Origin: Vibrio gazogenes
GTDB taxonomy: Bacteria; Pseudomonadota; Gammaproteobacteria; Enterobacterales; Vibrionaceae
DNA length: 64,000 bases
NCBI RefSeq assembly: GCF_002196515.1
Contig: NZ_CP018835.1
Location: forward strand, 2,542,001 to 2,606,000
Direction: 5' to 3'
The position numbers and the translations under genes are program-made. The notes under the pieces are model-generated. The model saw only the letters and a list, made by a program, of their open reading frames with translations, had not been told where the DNA came from and did no database searches. Below are positions 15,613 through 24,978 of this stretch, piece after piece. How positions within the stretch are numbered: position 1 is the stretch's first letter; each line of letters begins with the position of its first letter.

Positions 15613-16976
15613 GACACATCCTGTTTATTTTTTTTCGGCCCTGTTTGGCGTTGGCGTGCTTTCGCTTTTTTGGAATTGATGCGGCCGATATCATTGACCA
15701 TCGCCTGACGCATATTTTTTCCGGCATTTTGGAATGTTTCCCACCACTGGGCAAGTTCTTGCGTTTCGCCCTCTTCGACGATGCCTCTCATGACTAAGAA
15801 GTCAAAGCCTGCCCGGAACTTATTGATATCCAGTAAACGGAAAGCTCGTTTACCATGACGACGTGGGAAACGCAGTTGCAACTGCCAGATATCACGAATA
15901 GTTGCGGTATGGCGTCTTGGGATGGCGATTGTTTTGACCAATTGATCCAGTATTTTGTTACCCGCTTCCATCACGGCATCGTAATAACAGAGGTTTTTGG
16001 ATTCCATAAATGTTTCGGCCAAATGAATCATCGGATACCAGAGAATCGCAGCAAACATAAATGCCGGATTGATTCTTTTGCCTTCCTCAATTCTTTGATC
16101 GGTCGAATCGAGCGACAGATCAAGCATCTTTTCCGTCGGAGAACTGTGATCATCGGTAAAGTAGGCAGAGATCATCGGGAACATTTGCTGGAACAAGTTG
16201 TACTGCCGCATCTGATGGTATGTTTCCAGACCATATCCGGTTTGCAGCATTTTCAGTGACTCTTCATAGAGGCGGGCTGAAGGAATGTCTTGTAATAATG
16301 GTGCCAGTGCTTCGATAGGAGCTGCCGTTTCTTCTTCGATATCGAAATCAAGTTTGACCGCAAAGCGAACGGCTCTTAGCATCCGTACCGGATCTTCGCG
16401 GTAACGGGTTTGTGGATCGCCAATCAAACGGATCAGTCGGTCTTCGATATCTTCAATGCCACCGGCGTAATCATGAATCGTATAATCAGCGATGTTGTAA
16501 TACATGGCATTGACGGTGAAATCACGCCGTTCCGCATCTTCATCGATTGTGCCGTAGACGTTGTCTCGCAGTAGCATGCCGGCTTCCGACTGGCTCGATT
16601 TCTGACGGTCGTTTTCCTGATGATGACCACGGAATGTGGCGACTTCGACAATTTCACGCCCGAACATGACATGGGCAAGGCGAAAACGTCGGCCAATCAA
16701 ACGGCAGTTGCGAAACAGCTTACGAACCTGTTCCGGTGTCGCATTGGTTGTAATGTCGAAATCTTTCGGGGATTCCCCCAGTAAAAGATCACGGACACCG
16801 CCACCGACAAGATAGGCCTCGTAGCCTGAACTTTGTAATCGGTAAAGCACTTTGAGTGCACTCTCGCTGATTTGTTTGCGAGAGATTTTGTGCTCTTGTC
16901 GCGTGAGGATATTTAGCGTCAAATCCGGATAAATGCGATGAGCTTGTTCTGTAGTATCGTTTTTATTCATGAGCAT
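15609..16976 (-). CDS. pcnB: Poly(A) polymerase I
   Basis: The enzyme adds poly(A) to RNA 3' ends and promotes decay; it also controls ColE1-type plasmid copy number in E. coli. It is a class II nucleotidyltransferase: 'YLVGGGVRDLLLG', catalytic 'PKDFDITTNATPEQV', 'RRFRLAHVMFG', 'RRDFTVNAMYY' and 'EDPVRMLRAVRFAVKL'. The C-terminal tail is basic (RQRQTGPKKNKQD), as in PcnB. Length is 455 residues against 465 in E. coli. ATG codons at 16976 and 16970 are both possible; neither has a strong Shine-Dalgarno, consistent with low expression. The frame stays open upstream to 17048. Confidence 0.95.
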   Translation of the reverse strand: MLMNKNDTTEQAHRIYPDLTLNILTRQEHKISRKQISESALKVLYRLQSSGYEAYLVGGGVRDLLLGESPKDFDITTNATPEQVRKLFRNCRLIGRRFRLAHVMFGREIVEVATFRGHHQENDRQKSSQSEAGMLLRDNVYGTIDEDAERRDFTVNAMYYNIADYTIHDYAGGIEDIEDRLIRLIGDPQTRYREDPVRMLRAVRFAVKLDFDIEEETAAPIEALAPLLQDIPSARLYEESLKMLQTGYGLETYHQMRQYNLFQQMFPMISAYFTDDHSSPTEKMLDLSLDSTDQRIEEGKRINPAFMFAAILWYPMIHLAETFMESKNLCYYDAVMEAGNKILDQLVKTIAIPRRHTATIRDIWQLQLRFPRRHGKRAFRLLDINKFRAGFDFLVMRGIVEEGETQELAQWWETFQNAGKNMRQAMVNDIGRINSKKAKARQRQTGPKKNKQDVS

Positions 16977-17077
16977 CAGACAAGGATAAAAATATCTACC
17001 TTGTTGTCTTTTGTTGACAGAATGTCTTTGTGGGTCAATTTGCGGCTAATCATAGCCTATTGGACTCAATTTGAGAA

Positions 17078-17956
17078 TCATCGTGTGATTTCAAGCGTCT
17101 CTGGGAGTTGATGAATATGCCAGTTTTGACAGCCCCAAGCAACAATTTCCGACAGTTCTGCTGCCTCGATATCAACGGGGAGCTGAAAGCCGAGAAATTT
17201 CATGGCTTGAATCAGGGTTGGCCGTGGGTTGTGCAGATCAATCGCTGGTGCATGATTCTGTTTCGAGAGTTTATGGCCGGCCTGATCAACGGCTAGTGGT
17301 AAATGAAGGTAACTGACCGGAGGGTGACCCAACTGTTGATAGAGGCTGATCTGGCGTCCGGTCGGCTCAATCAAATCGGCACCGCGGACAACTTGTGTGA
17401 TGCCTTGGTCAATATCATCGAGGACCACAGCCAGGTTGTAGGCAAACAGACCATCCCGGCGTTTGATCGTAAAATCTTCTTGCGCTAATGCTAGCGGGAT
17501 CTCAATTTTGCCATGTTTTTCATCGTCAAACTGAGTAATTGGTGTCTCCACGCGTAAGCGAACGGCATAGCCGGGTTGCGGGGGCAGTTGTCGGTGGCGA
17601 CAGGCGCCGTCGTAATAGCCGCCAGAGGCTTTGATTTGTTTTCGGGTACAACGACAATAGTATGCCTGACCTTGAGCAAGCCACTCATCAATTTGCGCTT
17701 GATAAACCGGATGACGATGACTTTGATACCAGACTGTCCGATCCCAGTGAAGTCCATAGGCTTCGAGGGTTTTCAGGATGAGATCCGCAGCCCCGGGCAT
17801 TTCCCGTGGAGGGTCGAGATCTTCAATTCTGACCAACCATTCTCCGTTCATGGCGCGAGCCTGAAAATAGCTGCCTAAGGCGGCAACAAGGGAGCCAAAA
17901 TGCAATGGGCCGGAAGGGGATGGGGCAAAGCGCCCGATATAATTACTCATGTTCAT
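17078..17956 (-). CDS. gluQ: Glutamyl-Q tRNA(Asp) synthetase
   Basis: The enzyme attaches glutamate to queuosine at position 34 of tRNA-Asp. It is a shortened glutamyl-tRNA synthetase catalytic domain of about 292 residues, lacking the anticodon-binding region. The nucleotide motif is 'RFAPSPSGPLHFGSL' and the KMSKS equivalent is 'HKLSKQNH'. Zinc ligands are 'YYCRCTRKQI' and 'YYDGACRH'. The start is ATG 17956 or 17950; the longer frame to 18058 would run through the intergenic palindrome. It lies downstream of dksA, the conserved arrangement. Confidence 0.95.
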   Translation of the reverse strand: MNMSNYIGRFAPSPSGPLHFGSLVAALGSYFQARAMNGEWLVRIEDLDPPREMPGAADLILKTLEAYGLHWDRTVWYQSHRHPVYQAQIDEWLAQGQAYYCRCTRKQIKASGGYYDGACRHRQLPPQPGYAVRLRVETPITQFDDEKHGKIEIPLALAQEDFTIKRRDGLFAYNLAVVLDDIDQGITQVVRGADLIEPTGRQISLYQQLGHPPVSYLHLPLAVDQAGHKLSKQNHAPAIDLHNPRPTLIQAMKFLGFQLPVDIEAAELSEIVAWGCQNWHIHQLPETLEITR

Positions 17957-18020
17957 CGATTGTATGGGAATGATACAGTGAAATATTACGATGGATGTAT
18001 TCTGAACCGGACGACAATAA

Positions 18021-18050
18021 CAAACAAGGGAGCAATTGCTCCCTTGTTTG
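18021..18050 (-). terminator. 30-bp perfect palindrome between dksA and gluQ
   Basis: CAAACAAGGGAGCAA (18021-18035) is followed without spacer by its exact reverse complement (18036-18050). On the minus strand it lies 26 bases after the dksA stop, with a weak T-run (TTATTGT) following. In E. coli and Shigella a terminator between dksA and gluQ limits gluQ expression. This is a clear counterpart. Confidence 0.75.
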
Positions 18051-18075
18051 TATTGCATGAGGTAATAAAATTCGA

Positions 18076-18522
18076 TTAGCCTTGCATTTGTCTTTCTTTG
18101 ATTTCTGCCAGCGTTTTACAGTCAATGCACAAATCAGCGGTTGGGCGGGCTTCAAGGCGACGAACACCAATCTCAACACCACAAGATTCACAGAAACCGA
18201 AGTCTTCTTCTTCAATCTTATTCAGTGTTTTTTCGATTTTCTTGATTAAACGACGCTCTCTATCCCTATTGCGAAGCTCCAAGCTGAACTCTTCTTCCTG
18301 AGATGCACGATCAACAGGATCAGGAAAGTTCGCAGCTTCGTCCTGCATATGGTGGACAGTCCGTTCAACTTCTTCTCTAAGTTGGTTACGCCAAGCTTGT
18401 AAAATTTTTGTAAAATGAGCGATCTGGGCCGGTGACATGTATTCTTCACCCGGTTGTTCCTGATATGGCTCAACACCTGCGATGGCTAGGATGCCTAGCG
18501 ATTTTTTTTTGGATTCTGTCAT
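18076..18522 (-). CDS. dksA: RNA polymerase-binding transcription factor DksA
   Basis: DksA binds the secondary channel of RNA polymerase and works with ppGpp in the stringent response. The 148-residue protein has a coiled coil whose tip carries '[11 protein letters not shown]' (Asp68 and Asp71, equal to E. coli Asp71/Asp74). It also has a four-Cys zinc finger, '[10 protein letters not shown]' with '[10 protein letters not shown]' (Cys111, 114, 132, 135). It sits between sfsA and gluQ on the minus strand and ends with a 30-bp palindrome. Confidence 0.98.
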   Translation of the reverse strand: MTESKKKSLGILAIAGVEPYQEQPGEEYMSPAQIAHFTKILQAWRNQLREEVERTVHHMQDEAANFPDPVDRASQEEEFSLELRNRDRERRLIKKIEKTLNKIEEEDFGFCESCGVEIGVRRLEARPTADLCIDCKTLAEIKERQMQG

Positions 18523-18646
18523 ACAGCATCTCCTACTAACACCTAGTCAACTGCGAGAGCAGTCTACTTAAGGCGGGTATCTATACCAGAAAGAAAAGGG
18601 GGTGGCAAACACTCGTTGTAAACTTGTTACCAATGTGCAGACAATA

Positions 18647-19390
18647 TCAATATTTTATTGATTCGCTGATCCATTCTATCTTTGATACAAGTTTCATTTC
18701 ATATTTGGAGAGTTCTGCTTTGTAGCACAGGACTTCCACGCCTTCCTTTTGAGCTTCTTCCAACAAACGTGAATATGTCGCGTCTATATGGAGGGCAGCC
18801 GATACTTTTTCAATCCCTGAGTGTAGTACAGTAAACAAAAGTATGGCCCGTTTTCCATTTCGAGCAACCTCAATGAGTTCTCGAAGGTGTTTTTGTCCTC
18901 GAATCGTGACCGCATCCGGAAAGTATCCCTGACCGGATGGCTTGGCATCTAGGGGAGAATACTCAAGTAACGTGACACTTTTTACTTCGATATAGCAGTC
19001 CGGCCGTGAGTCGGCACTAAGGAGAATATCAATCCGACTGTTCTCCTGACCATATTTCACTTCGGTACGTAAGGTGTCGTATCCCTGAAGCTCCTCTATG
19101 ACCCCTGACTCAATGGCTTCACAAGCCAGTGTATTGGCACGAATCGTATTGACACAAATCCGATGTCCGTGTGTTGTTTCCGTCAACTCCCAACTGAACG
19201 GATACTTGCGTTTGGGGTTATCCGAACGCGAAAACCATATCGTGTCACCGGGCGTCGCACAGCCTGTCATCGCGCCTGTATTGGCACAGTGGATAGTGGT
19301 GGTCGTGCCATCGGGCAATTGAATATCAGCCAGAAAACGTTTGTAACGTTTTAACAGGACAGCGGGACTTAACGGGGGAGCAAACTGCAT
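18647..19390 (-). CDS. sfsA: SfsA family protein (sugar fermentation stimulation protein)
   Basis: This is a 247-residue member of the SfsA family, which is nucleic-acid-binding with a nuclease-like fold. E. coli SfsA was named for stimulating maltose use when overproduced; its molecular role is not settled. Visible family features are '[22 protein letters not shown]', here split across two strands, '[23 protein letters not shown]' and '[16 protein letters not shown]'. The D-x-x-L and E-V-K residues recall a PD-(D/E)XK site. It precedes dksA by 124 bases and diverges from hrpB across 55 bases. Confidence 0.93.
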   Translation of the reverse strand: MQFAPPLSPAVLLKRYKRFLADIQLPDGTTTTIHCANTGAMTGCATPGDTIWFSRSDNPKRKYPFSWELTETTHGHRICVNTIRANTLACEAIESGVIEELQGYDTLRTEVKYGQENSRIDILLSADSRPDCYIEVKSVTLLEYSPLDAKPSGQGYFPDAVTIRGQKHLRELIEVARNGKRAILLFTVLHSGIEKVSAALHIDATYSRLLEEAQKEGVEVLCYKAELSKYEMKLVSKIEWISESIKY

Positions 19391-19445
19391 TTATTCACGT
19401 TTTTTCGGTACAATCATTTTCTCATTTAATCACAAGGGTGATGTT

Positions 19446-21929
19446 TTGTCACAGTCGTCAGCATTATCTCAGTTACCCATAGAAGCCGTCATGGCTGAAT
19501 TACTGGCAGCGATTGCCGATTGTCCTCAAGTGATTTTGAAAGCCCCCCCGGGGGCCGGGAAATCCACAGGTTTGCCGCTTGCTTTACTTCAGCAAAAGAC
19601 CATTACCGGCAAAATGATTATGTTGGAACCACGTCGACTCGCAGCGCGGAATATTGCCAATTATCTGGCTTCACAATTGGGAGAATCAGTTGGCGAAACC
19701 ATTGGACTTCGGGTTCGGGGCATGACTCAAGTGAGCGCTCATACACGACTTGAAATTGTGACCGAAGGCGTGATGACGCGGATGCTGCAACAAGATCCCG
19801 AGCTGAAAGGGATTGATTTACTGATATTTGATGAGTTTCATGAACGAAACTTAGATGCGGACATCTCACTGGCACTGGCATTAGAAGTACAAGAAGCATT
19901 ACGAGACGATCTGAAATTACTGATTATGTCGGCCACGCTCGATGGCGCGGCTTTACAGGGCATATTACCGGCGGCGGGTTATATTGAATCGACAGGGCGC
20001 AGTTATCCGGTCGAAGTGTATTATAAGACGCCCGCAGCCGGGGGACGGCTGATTGAAACTGCTGCGAAAGAAATCTCATCGCTGTTTTTACGTGAAACCG
20101 GCTCGATGCTGGTCTTTTTACCTGGGGCTGGCGAGATTCAACGTCTTGCCCAACAGCTTGACGGGCAATTGGCTGAGGATGTGTTGGTGTGTCCGCTTTA
20201 TGGTCAGCTTTCTGTGTCCCAGCAACAGCAGGCGATAGCACCGGCACCGACAGGCAAACGAAAAATCGTGTTGGCAACCAATATTGCTGAAACCAGTTTG
20301 ACCATCGAAGGGATACGCATGGTTGTCGATTGCGGGCTTGAACGGCTTGCTCAATGGGATCCGAAAACGGGGATTAGCCGACTTGAGTCTGTGCGTATCT
20401 CACGTGCATCTGCTGAACAGCGAGCCGGACGAGCCGGGCGGTTAGCGCCCGGTATTTGTCTGCGTCTTTACAGTGAGGAAATGTTAGCCCGACAGCCGAT
20501 GGCACAACAGCCGGAGATCTTACGGGCTGACCTCACTTCACTGGCGATGGAGCTGGCACAGTGGGGATGCCGTTCACCTTTGGATTTACAGTGGTTAGAT
20601 TGCCCGCCAGAACCGGCACTCAAACAAGCAGAGTCGCTATTGACCCGGCTGGGAGTGACTGATGATGATGGACGACTGACTGAGATAGGCAGTGCTATTT
20701 CACAGTTCGGGGTTGAGCCGCGGCACGGGGCAATGTTATGGCGCGCCAAACAGCATGGTACGTCCGTGGCAGCGACGGCAGTGATGTTAGTGGCGTTACT
20801 CGAAGAACCGCTAAGAGGAAACGCAAATCCTGATTTGCATTTTCAACTGAACTTAGTTGAAAGTGGTGCTTTGCCTCGTAGCCAGTTTTACTTAAAACGT
20901 GCGAGGAAGTTATTCACGAAACTCGGGTATTCAGCTCAGCCGCTCAAGGTCTCGCATGAATGGGTCGCTCCTTTGCTGGCAGCTGGTTTTCCCGACCGGA
21001 TTGCCTTATCGCGTGGGCAGTCTAGTCGTTATCGATTAGCCAATGGGCAGGGGGCGATGATGTTGCCAGATGAACCTCTGGCTGATGAAGCATTATTAGT
21101 CGTGGCTGACATTGTCAAAACGCAGCAGGGCGATAGTCGGATTTTTTCAGCGGTCCGTGCCGATCAAGCGATGTTGCAACAGGTACTCCCCCATTTGTTT
21201 ACGTGGCGGGAATGGTTCGATTGGGATGATAATAAAGGACGACTGACCGCAGAAAAGCACCTGTGTTGTGGAAAGTTAGTGCTGGAACGCCAGTCTTTAG
21301 GTGAACCTGATGCCGATAAGGCTGCTGAAGCTTTGCTCAATGCAGTGGTGCGAAAAGGCTTATCGATTTTGCCATGGAATCCGGCCGCACAGAACTTACT
21401 TGAGCGATCGCGATGTGCACGAGAGTGGTTACCCGAGTTAGGTATTCCCGCAATGGATGATGAAACGCTGCTTAACGAAGCAGCGCAATGGCTACTGCCT
21501 TATATGACAGGGATGAAAACATTGAAGGCGTTAGCACAACTCGATTTAGTCGCAGCGCTTGAGGCGCGTATTGGGTGGGATGTGAAGCAACGACTCGACC
21601 ATGCGTTGCCTACGCACTATGTGGTGCCGACGGGCTCACGCTATCCCATCCGTTATCAACAAGGACAAGCGCCGGCTCTGGCGGTGAAATTACAGGAGAT
21701 GTTCGGAGAACAGTCTTCTCCTCGGATTGCCCAGGGCCAAATTGCTTTGGTGCTTGAATTACTTTCACCGGCACAAAGGCCGTTGCAAATTACCCGTGAT
21801 CTGGCGGCTTTCTGGCAAGGGGCCTACCGTGAAGTACAGAAAGAGATGAAAGGCCGATATCCCAAGCATCCCTGGCCGGATGATCCAGCCAATCATCAAC
21901 CGACCAAAAAGATCAAAAAACATCTGTAG
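19446..21929 (+). CDS. hrpB: ATP-dependent helicase HrpB
   Basis: This is a DEAH-type RNA helicase of 827 residues. Motifs run in order: Walker A 'KAPPGAGKST', 'EPRRLAARN', Walker B 'FDEFHERN' (DEFH, as in HrpB), 'MSATLDG', 'LATNIAETSLTIEG' and 'QRAGRAGRLAPG'. The C-terminal HrpB domain follows. Cellular substrate is poorly known; E. coli mutants have mild phenotypes. The start is TTG at 19446, preceded by AAGGG with seven bases between; no in-frame ATG precedes the Walker A closely enough to be better, except an internal Met at residue 16. No terminator was seen after it. Confidence 0.94.
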   Translation: MSQSSALSQLPIEAVMAELLAAIADCPQVILKAPPGAGKSTGLPLALLQQKTITGKMIMLEPRRLAARNIANYLASQLGESVGETIGLRVRGMTQVSAHTRLEIVTEGVMTRMLQQDPELKGIDLLIFDEFHERNLDADISLALALEVQEALRDDLKLLIMSATLDGAALQGILPAAGYIESTGRSYPVEVYYKTPAAGGRLIETAAKEISSLFLRETGSMLVFLPGAGEIQRLAQQLDGQLAEDVLVCPLYGQLSVSQQQQAIAPAPTGKRKIVLATNIAETSLTIEGIRMVVDCGLERLAQWDPKTGISRLESVRISRASAEQRAGRAGRLAPGICLRLYSEEMLARQPMAQQPEILRADLTSLAMELAQWGCRSPLDLQWLDCPPEPALKQAESLLTRLGVTDDDGRLTEIGSAISQFGVEPRHGAMLWRAKQHGTSVAATAVMLVALLEEPLRGNANPDLHFQLNLVESGALPRSQFYLKRARKLFTKLGYSAQPLKVSHEWVAPLLAAGFPDRIALSRGQSSRYRLANGQGAMMLPDEPLADEALLVVADIVKTQQGDSRIFSAVRADQAMLQQVLPHLFTWREWFDWDDNKGRLTAEKHLCCGKLVLERQSLGEPDADKAAEALLNAVVRKGLSILPWNPAAQNLLERSRCAREWLPELGIPAMDDETLLNEAAQWLLPYMTGMKTLKALAQLDLVAALEARIGWDVKQRLDHALPTHYVVPTGSRYPIRYQQGQAPALAVKLQEMFGEQSSPRIAQGQIALVLELLSPAQRPLQITRDLAAFWQGAYREVQKEMKGRYPKHPWPDDPANHQPTKKIKKHL

Positions 21930-21959
21930 CGATCGCTTGGTGGTGCCTCGCTGCATTGG

Positions 21960-21989
21960 TTGATAAAAATTGATAAAGATTGATAAATT
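21960..21989 (+). repeat. Three 10-bp tandem repeats (TTGATAAA unit)
   Basis: TTGATAAA followed by two variable bases occurs three times at exact 10-base spacing (21960, 21970, 21980). It lies 30 bases after the hrpB stop, in the hrpB-mrcB gap. The helical phasing could suit a DNA-binding protein or an intrinsic bend. Function unknown. Confidence 0.5.
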
Positions 21990-22118
21990 TCAAGGTTTAT
22001 CACCGGATGTTCTGCGGGGGCTTTGGCTTATTGCTGAAAGTGAAGTGAGTGGTGAGTGTCAACGATGTCAATAAACGTGCCATGGCTGTTAATATTGTGT
22101 CAAACCAAGCCGTTCAAA

Positions 22119-22147
22119 TTGACATTAAACCATAGGCTTAGTACACA
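22119..22147 (+). promoter_or_regulatory. Possible sigma-70 promoter of mrcB
   Basis: A consensus -35 TTGACA (22119-22124) is followed after 17 bases by a poor -10, TACACA (22142-22147). It is the best candidate I see between hrpB and mrcB. Confidence 0.35.
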
Positions 22148-22208
22148 AGATGGACAATCTCCAACCATGTTCATGCTCCAATACATCAGGTAACATAACT
22201 GCGAACCG

Positions 22209-24629
22209 ATGACATCGCAGCGAAAGTTGCGAATTATCCAGAGCAGAGATAGAAACGAAGCGATAATTAATTCAATGAGTAGTCAAAAAAATCAGCAGAA
22301 GAGGCGACGAACTGATCGTCGCACATCCGAGACCCAAAAAGCGCAGAGTTCGAGTCACAAAATGGCCGCTAAACGTACAGGGTGGTTTAGTAAACTGTGG
22401 CGTATCGGATGGAAAGTCGGATTAACGCTTGGGATTGTGATTGGGTTCTATGGGGTTTATCTGAATAGTCTCGTCAGTCAGAAATTTGAGGGCCAACTTT
22501 TTGATCTTCCGACTGTTGTCTATGCCCGAATTTTATCGATGTCTCCCGGTGATGAGATCAGTTTGGACGCGCTGCGACATGAGCTGGATATTTTAAATTA
22601 TCGCAAAGTGGCCCGGCCGCGTTATGCCGGAGAGTACTCGGCATCTTCAACCAAGATTGAATTGATTCGCCGTCCCTTTGAGTTTGCCGACGGGCCAGAA
22701 CCGGATCGGCATGTGATGCTCTATTTTGACGATAATGGTTTAACCCGGATGCAGTCGTTGGACAAACGTCAGGATATCGGTTTCTTACGTCTGGAACCGA
22801 AGATGCTGGGAATGCTGGAGAAAAACATTACCGAGCAGCGTTTATTTTTGCGCCGGGAGCAGTTTCCGGAAGTGATGATTGATGCATTACTGGCGACGGA
22901 AGACCGGAATTTTTATCAGCATGAAGGGGTTTCGCCGTTTGCTATCCTCAGGGCTTTGGTGGCGAATGTGCGTGCAGGACGGACGGTTCAGGGGGGCAGT
23001 ACGCTGACTCAACAGTTGGCGAAGAATATTTTTCTCTCTAGCCAAAGAACCCTCGTGAGAAAGCTGCAAGAAGCCTATATGGCGCTCATCATTGATTATC
23101 GTTTCAGTAAAGATCGCATTCTTGAAGCCTATCTGAATGAAGTGTATCTGGGGCAGAATGGTGCCGAAGAAGTGCACGGTTTTGGTCTTGCATCCCGTTT
23201 ATATTTCGGGCAGCCATTGCAAGAATTGAGAATTGATCAATTGGCGTTACTGGTCGGTATGGTGAAAGGACCATCTTATTACAATCCTGTCCGTTATCCA
23301 GAGCGTGCCAGAGAGCGGCGTGATCTCGTGCTGAAACTGATGTTGCAACAAGATATCCTGACCGCAAGGCAGTATGCTCAGGCGGTTGAACGTCCGTTAG
23401 ATATTCAGAAAAATCCGCATATTGCCAGACGTCAGCCTGCTTATTTCCAGCAACTGGCAATTGAATTGAAAGATAAAGTGGGTGACCAGTTTAAATCCGA
23501 CAAAGGGCTGAGAGTATTTACCACTTTGGATCCGGTTTCTCAGTCTGAGCTCGAAGATGCCGTACAGAAGAAAGTCCCACAGTTGGGGAAAAATTTGGAA
23601 GCTGCTGCGATTGCAGTCGATCGCCAGAGTGGTGAAATCCGAGCCATGGTCGGTGGGGTTCGGATCGGGTTTGATGGCTTCAATCGGGCGCTGAATGGCC
23701 GACGGCAAATCGGGTCACTGGTGAAACCTGCCATTTACCTGACCGCATTGAACGAACCGGACAAATATAATTTGGCGACTACACTGGATGATCAGCCAAT
23801 TCGTTTGAAATCTGATAGCGGTGATATCTGGACACCGAAGAATTTTGATCATCAGTTCCGCGGTGAAGTCCCGCTCTATCTGGCGTTGGCAAAGTCCATC
23901 AATATTCCAACGATTAAGTTGGGGATGTCTCTGGGCATTCCGCAGGTCAGTGATACGCTGGTGGACCTCGGTGTCGATGGGCAAGAGATTCGTCCGGTGC
24001 CTTCGATGTTTTTGGGCTCGTTTTCACTCACTCCCATTGAAGTGGCACAAATGTATCAGACGCTCACCAACTCCGGCAGACGCTCCAAGCTATCGGCATT
24101 GCGTTCGGTGATTGATCTGGATGGTAATGTCTTGTATCAGTCGATTCCGAAAAGTACGCAGGCCGTCTCACAGCAGGCGGCTTGGTTGACAACCTACGCA
24201 ATGAAGCGGGGCGTGATTGAAGGAACCGGTCGGTATCTGCACAATCGTTTTTCCTGGGCGATGCTTGCCGGTAAAACCGGCACCAGTAATGACTATCGGG
24301 ATAGCTGGTTTGTTGGTGTCGATGGCCGTGAAGTGACCACCATCTGGGTTGGCCGCGATGACAATAAACCAACTGGATTAACGGGGGCGAGCGGGGCTTT
24401 ACGTGTGTATGCCAATTATCTGCAAAAACGCGTCCCGAAGGTCTTGCACTTGCCATGGCCGCAGGGCATCACCATGATTGGGTTTGATAAAGACCGTCAT
24501 GGTGTGCTCAGTCTCGACTGTGATGATAAATTCAAACTTCCGGTATGGGATGCGGACCATACATGGAAACAACGGTGTGAAGAGGGTGATAAGCCGTTAC
24601 GTTGGCTGAGAAATATTTTCGAATGGTAG
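22209..24629 (+). CDS. mrcB: Penicillin-binding protein 1B
   Basis: This bifunctional enzyme polymerises and cross-links peptidoglycan. The basic cytoplasmic N-terminus (KKRRRTDRR-like) precedes one membrane helix (about residues 70-90, 'GLTLGIVIGFYGVYL'). A UB2H domain follows ('DGPEPDRHVML' region), then the transglycosylase ('ATEDRNFYQHEGVSP', 'GGSTLTQQLAKN'). The transpeptidase has SxxK 'GSLVKPAIYL', SxN in 'AKSINIPT' and KTG in 'AGKTGTSNDYRDSW'. Length is 806 from ATG 22209; ATG 22275 (784 residues) is an alternative, and neither has a clear Shine-Dalgarno. It stands alone between hrpB and acnB. The UB2H domain implies a lipoprotein activator of LpoB type elsewhere. Confidence 0.95.
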   Translation: MTSQRKLRIIQSRDRNEAIINSMSSQKNQQKRRRTDRRTSETQKAQSSSHKMAAKRTGWFSKLWRIGWKVGLTLGIVIGFYGVYLNSLVSQKFEGQLFDLPTVVYARILSMSPGDEISLDALRHELDILNYRKVARPRYAGEYSASSTKIELIRRPFEFADGPEPDRHVMLYFDDNGLTRMQSLDKRQDIGFLRLEPKMLGMLEKNITEQRLFLRREQFPEVMIDALLATEDRNFYQHEGVSPFAILRALVANVRAGRTVQGGSTLTQQLAKNIFLSSQRTLVRKLQEAYMALIIDYRFSKDRILEAYLNEVYLGQNGAEEVHGFGLASRLYFGQPLQELRIDQLALLVGMVKGPSYYNPVRYPERARERRDLVLKLMLQQDILTARQYAQAVERPLDIQKNPHIARRQPAYFQQLAIELKDKVGDQFKSDKGLRVFTTLDPVSQSELEDAVQKKVPQLGKNLEAAAIAVDRQSGEIRAMVGGVRIGFDGFNRALNGRRQIGSLVKPAIYLTALNEPDKYNLATTLDDQPIRLKSDSGDIWTPKNFDHQFRGEVPLYLALAKSINIPTIKLGMSLGIPQVSDTLVDLGVDGQEIRPVPSMFLGSFSLTPIEVAQMYQTLTNSGRRSKLSALRSVIDLDGNVLYQSIPKSTQAVSQQAAWLTTYAMKRGVIEGTGRYLHNRFSWAMLAGKTGTSNDYRDSWFVGVDGREVTTIWVGRDDNKPTGLTGASGALRVYANYLQKRVPKVLHLPWPQGITMIGFDKDRHGVLSLDCDDKFKLPVWDADHTWKQRCEEGDKPLRWLRNIFEW

Positions 24630-24978
24630 CGTTTTTATAAACGGTTATTGGGTGGCTGTCAGTACAGGCGCAGTATCGACCTCATGATACACGGCTGAAA
24701 AGACCATTTATCATCGGTTTTTTCAGCCGTAATTTTTGTGTGGCGAGATGTTTTTGGGTTTGGCTTGAAACTACTATGAAAAGTTTCGTCGGAAGTTGTT
24801 GCGTGGGTCAAAGAGTATACATTTCCATTTATATGTAAGTTTGCTATTCTGCATCAACCGTTTGGCCTCCTCGGCTAAGATAATTTGAGTTTGTCTCTGC
24901 ACGGAGTGCCAAGTTTCCAAGGACGTTCGTTCCTATAGCTATAATAAAGTGAATGAACCGCAATGAGAGGAAAAAGTC
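24630..24978. other. mrcB-acnB intergenic region
   Basis: These 349 bases hold the mrcB terminator and the acnB promoter. A perfect TATAAT lies at 24940-24945, but a good -35 at proper spacing is not evident, so activator help is possible. I see no gene. Confidence 0.55.
24691..24737 (+). terminator. Terminator of mrcB
   Basis: ACGGCTGAAAA (24691-24701) pairs with TTTTCAGCCGT (24720-24730); the loop is 18 bases and AATTTTTG follows. Confidence 0.7.

Noticed and set aside
16974..17048. A possible AUU or other non-AUG start of pcnB, as in E. coli
   Set aside because: The frame is open to 17048, but the codons directly before the ATG read GGT AGA TAT TTT TAT CCT TGT CTG, with no AUU near an AAGG ribosome site. 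The ATG starts are kept, with uncertain position.
17957..18058. Longer gluQ N-terminus
   Set aside because: It would include the 30-bp palindrome region and has no counterpart in GluQ proteins.
24940..24945. TATAAT before acnB as a full promoter
   Set aside because: No acceptable -35 element lies 16-18 bases upstream, so I list it only as part of the intergenic region.
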